Positions 61,600 through 64,000 of a stretch of DNA of 64,000 nucleotides are shown in pieces (position 1 is the first letter of the stretch; each line of letters starts with the position of its first letter). Under the pieces are notes generated by a model that did no database searches, was not told the origin of the DNA, and saw nothing but the letters and a program-made list of their open reading frames with translations. The DNA is from Sphingomonas sp. BK345 (lineage in GTDB: Bacteria; Pseudomonadota; Alphaproteobacteria; Sphingomonadales; Sphingomonadaceae): positions 248,001-312,000 of the forward strand of contig NZ_JACHZX010000005.1 in the NCBI RefSeq assembly GCF_014193845.1, in the 5' to 3' direction. The position numbers and the translations under genes are program-made.

Positions 61600-62423
61600 C
61601 GACCGACCTCGCCGCCACGATCGACGCCGCCTGGGAGCAGCGCGCTGAGCTGGGCCTCACCACGGCGGGCGAGATCCGCGCCGCCGTCGATCGTGCGCTG
61701 GCGCTGCTCGACGCCGGTCAGGCGCGCGTCGCCGAGCCCGACGGTGCCGGTGACTGGCGCGTCAACCAATGGCTCAAGAAAGCGGTGCTGCTGAGCTTCC
61801 GCCTCAACGACAACGCGCTGATCGACAACGGTCCGGGCGCCGGTCATTGGTACGACAAGGTGCCCAGCAAGTTCTCGGGCTGGAGCGAGGCCGAGTTCCG
61901 CGCCGCCGGCTTCCGCGCCGTGCCGGGCAGCGTGGTGCGGCGCGGCGCCTTCGTCGGCAAGGGAGCGATCCTGATGCCCAGCTTCGTCAACATCGGCGCC
62001 TATGTCGGCGAAGGGACGATGGTCGACACCTGGGCGACGGTCGGCAGCTGCGCGCAGATCGGGCGTAACGTCCACCTCTCGGGCGGGGCGGGGATCGGCG
62101 GCGTGCTCGAGCCGCTCCAGGCCGACCCCGTGATCATCGGCGACGGCGCCTTCATCGGCGCGCGCGCCGAGGTGGCGGAGGGCGTGCGCGTCGGCGAGGG
62201 CGCGGTGCTGTCGATGGGCGTGTATCTCGGCGCCTCGACCAAGATCGTCGACCGTGAGACCGGCGAGACCTTCCGCGGCGAAGTCCCGCCCTATGCGGTG
62301 GTCGTCCCCGGCTCGATCGGCGGCGGGGAAGGCAAGCCGGCGCTCTACTGCGCCGTGATCGTCAAGCGAGTCGACGCGCAGACGCGGAGCAAGACGAGCA
62401 TCAACGAGCTGCTGCGCGACTGA
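61596..62423 (+). CDS. dapD: 2,3,4,5-tetrahydropyridine-2,6-dicarboxylate N-succinyltransferase
   Basis: 275 aa from the ATG at 61596, overlapping the HAD stop. The left-handed beta helix of hexapeptide repeats fills about residues 100-230 ([34 protein letters not shown]). [17 protein letters not shown] near the N-terminus and [26 protein letters not shown] are DapD signatures. It transfers succinyl from succinyl-CoA to tetrahydrodipicolinate in the lysine/diaminopimelate pathway. The strong hairpin at 62468 ends the transcript. Confidence 0.97.
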   Translation: MTTDLAATIDAAWEQRAELGLTTAGEIRAAVDRALALLDAGQARVAEPDGAGDWRVNQWLKKAVLLSFRLNDNALIDNGPGAGHWYDKVPSKFSGWSEAEFRAAGFRAVPGSVVRRGAFVGKGAILMPSFVNIGAYVGEGTMVDTWATVGSCAQIGRNVHLSGGAGIGGVLEPLQADPVIIGDGAFIGARAEVAEGVRVGEGAVLSMGVYLGASTKIVDRETGETFRGEVPPYAVVVPGSIGGGEGKPALYCAVIVKRVDAQTRSKTSINELLRD

Positions 62424-62467
62424 GGCGGACGCGGCGAGGAGCTCGGCGTACGGTTCCAGACGTGAGA

Positions 62468-62496
62468 AGGGCCGCGACCTCGCCGGTCGCGGCCCT
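62468..62496. terminator. Bidirectional terminator between dapD and the convergent lipoprotein gene
   Basis: AGGGCCGCGACC (62468-62479) and GGTCGCGGCCCT (62485-62496) form a perfect 12-bp stem around TCGCC, 45 bases after the dapD stop. No long T-tract follows. Confidence 0.8.
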
Positions 62497-62518
62497 CTCG
62501 TCGTCATCGATTGTCCGA

Positions 62519-63124
62519 TCAGGACGCCTTGGGCAGCCTGATCGACGGCCCGATCGTCTCGACCACCTGGCGCGCGTTGAAGGCGCGGACGTTGCCCGGC
62601 TCGGGCGAGCCCTTGAACATCACGATCTCGGCCGAGGCCTCGTAGCGGTCGACGGTGCGAATGTCGGCACCGCCGCCGAAGCCGCCCCAAGGGCCACCCC
62701 AGAACGGATCCCAGGCGCGATATCCGAAACCGCGGCCGTAAAAGCCCCAGCGCGGCCCCCACAGTCCGCCGCCGAATGCGCCGAAGCCGGGGCCGAAGCC
62801 GCCATAGCCCGGCGTCGAGTAGGTGCGCGCCTGGCGATCGGTGTCGCGATCTGCCATCACAAAGTAATCAAAGCCGTTCTGCAGCGTCAGCTCGGCCGAG
62901 CGGAACAGCAGGTAGCGCTCGACCACGTCGCGGTCGGTGACGGTGTTGCCCGCGAAGGTGACGCGGAAGCGGTTCGGCTCGATACGAGTGTCGCTGTAGC
63001 CGGTGCGATAGAAGCCCGATCCGGTCGCCGGGCGGTAGGCGGTCTCGGTCGCGCAAGCCGCGACCAACGTGGTGCTGGCCGCCAGCGCCACCACAGCGGC
63101 GGTGCGGCCCCATTTCTTCAACAT
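62519..63124 (-). CDS. CC0125/CC1285-type lipoprotein
   Basis: 201 aa. A signal peptide with lipobox (STTLVAACATET, Cys about 24) predicts lipidation. The family core follows: SGFYRTGYSDTRIEPNRFRVTFAGN, then VVERYLLFRSAELTLQNGFDYFVM. A Gly/Phe/Trp-rich stretch (about 102-148) resembles other envelope proteins of alphaproteobacteria. The role is unknown, presumably at the outer membrane. It is convergent with dapD across the terminator at 62468. Confidence 0.88.
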   Translation of the reverse strand: MLKKWGRTAAVVALAASTTLVAACATETAYRPATGSGFYRTGYSDTRIEPNRFRVTFAGNTVTDRDVVERYLLFRSAELTLQNGFDYFVMADRDTDRQARTYSTPGYGGFGPGFGAFGGGLWGPRWGFYGRGFGYRAWDPFWGGPWGGFGGGADIRTVDRYEASAEIVMFKGSPEPGNVRAFNARQVVETIGPSIRLPKAS

Positions 63125-63410
63125 GGCGAGTCACTCCAATCGCACCAGGGCGGCACGACTGGCGTCGTGTAGCCGAGGCGAGTGGAACGTGCGATGAACG
63201 GAAACGCTCCGCCCCTCAAGGGGGCGGCGGGACGTGCCGACCGCGTGTGGGGAGTGGACGCGAGCCTGTTTTAGCAGGTGCGGGGGAACGGCTAGAGCGG
63301 CCTGGCGTCACGCGAGCTCACCCCTACCCAACCTTCCCCCGGAGGGCAGGGTCCAGTTAGGAAGACGCTCGGTCATCCAGCCTCAGGGCGAAAGCGCGAA
63401 GGAGCGGCAA

Positions 63411-64000
63411 GTGGAAGACACACACGACTACACCGCCGAGGACGCGCTGATCGTGATCGATCCGCAACTCGACTTCTGCCCCGGCGGACGGCTCGCGGTG
63501 GCCGACGGCGACTCGGTCATGGCGCCGATCGCCGCTCTGGCCGAGCGCTTCCGCCAGGTCGTCGTCACGCAGGACTGGCATCCGGCGGATCACTCGTCCT
63601 TCGCGAGCAGTCATCCCGGCCGGCACGCCTTCGACACCGTGCGCATGCCGTACGGCGAACAGGTGCTATGGCCCGACCATTGCGTCCAGCGCAGTGCGGG
63701 TGCCGACTTCCACCCTGACGTCGCCGGCGCGGTCGCGCGTGCCGCGCTGATCCTGCGCAAGGGTGCCAATCCGGCGGTCGACTCCTACTCGGCGTTTTAC
63801 GAGAACGACAAAGTGACCCCGACCGGCCTCGCCGGCTATCTCCGCGACATGGGCGTGCGGCGCTGCGTGCTCGTCGGCCTCGCCTATGATTTCTGCGTCA
63901 GCTGGTCGGCCCTCGACGCTCGACGCGACGGCTTCGACGCGCTCGTTCTCACCCGCTACACGCGCGCGATCGCGATGCCCTCGCCGGGCGGCAGCAGCGT
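63411..64000 (+). CDS. pncA: Nicotinamidase / pyrazinamidase, 3'-truncated by the window end
   Basis: The frame from GTG 63411 (AAGGAG ribosome site 6 bases upstream) runs off the end after 196 codons. Active-site residues are present: Asp of LIVIDPQLDFCPGG (about D17), Lys of ILRKGANP and Cys of LAYDFCVSW. The metal-binding DWHPADHSSF (Asp and two His) lies between them. The product converts nicotinamide to nicotinate for NAD recycling. The region 63125-63410 upstream of it holds no gene; it contains a short repeat fragment near 63345. Confidence 0.92.
   Translation, partial: MEDTHDYTAEDALIVIDPQLDFCPGGRLAVADGDSVMAPIAALAERFRQVVVTQDWHPADHSSFASSHPGRHAFDTVRMPYGEQVLWPDHCVQRSAGADFHPDVAGAVARAALILRKGANPAVDSYSAFYENDKVTPTGLAGYLRDMGVRRCVLVGLAYDFCVSWSALDARRDGFDALVLTRYTRAIAMPSPGGSS

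Overview
This 64 kb window is chromosomal DNA from a GC-rich alphaproteobacterium, most probably a Sphingomonas or close relative. The case rests on the exosortase V type EPS locus, alphaproteobacterial PEP-CTERM tails of the PEPATWA..MILGF type, a CC0125/CC1285-type lipoprotein, a CCA-encoding tRNA-Thr and several families of dispersed palindromic repeats between genes. I see no rRNA, CRISPR array, prophage or intact insertion sequence. The genus is an inference from gene content, not from a marker gene.

Layout. 1-3.8 kb: hemicellulose side-chain genes (esterase tail, GH43, SGNH acetylesterase). 3.9-6.6 kb: a YaiI/DUF188 protein and a patatin-like lipase with a membrane hairpin. 6.6-8.1 kb: an ECF41 sigma factor coupled to a carboxymuconolactone decarboxylase-like protein behind a recognisable ECF41 promoter. 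8.0-11.3 kb: MFS transporter and aldo/keto reductase, divergent from a LysR regulator. 11.3-14.6 kb: tRNA-Thr(GGT), aminopeptidase P, HNH endonuclease and an EF-hand lipoprotein.

14.7-34.8 kb is the most distinctive part: a surface-polysaccharide and protein-sorting island. It holds an acyltransferase, a UDP-glucuronate decarboxylase, a membrane GT2, exosortase (XrtV type), EpsI, a small XrtV accessory protein and an EpsD-like foldase. These are followed by BY-kinase, Wzz, an outer-membrane barrel and a Wza-like export protein, then a TPR lipoprotein, the initiating phosphoglycosyltransferase, a WecG/TagA transferase and a membrane protein. An FxDxF PEP-CTERM substrate, a GT14 enzyme and a phosphatase come next. 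The island ends with a CAP protein, an L,D-transpeptidase and a second, Gly-linker PEP-CTERM protein translationally coupled to that transpeptidase. The likely logic is that the exosortase processes PEP-CTERM proteins while the EPS machinery makes and exports the matrix they join.

34.9-42.3 kb: a valine/isobutyrate degradation operon (mmsA, a lipoprotein, acyl-CoA dehydrogenase, hydroxyisobutyryl-CoA hydrolase, enoyl-CoA hydratase, mmsB) divergent from a LysR regulator, with palindromic repeats inserted between its genes. 42.4-47.3 kb: M1 aminopeptidase and kynurenine genes kynU-kynA. 47.8-52.5 kb: a MarR-controlled EmrAB-type tripartite efflux operon. 52.6-64 kb: M16 protease, a small beta-rich protein, an AI-2E family permease, a flavoprotein gene broken by an in-frame stop, purE-purK, an LLM flavin oxidoreductase, a HAD nucleotidase-dapD pair, a lipoprotein and the start of a nicotinamidase that runs off the end.

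Recurrent themes are 4-base stop/start overlaps (GTGA or ATGA) inside operons and short palindromic repeats. At least five copies belong to one ~95 bp family, and in two places a repeat supplies the ribosome-binding site of the next gene.
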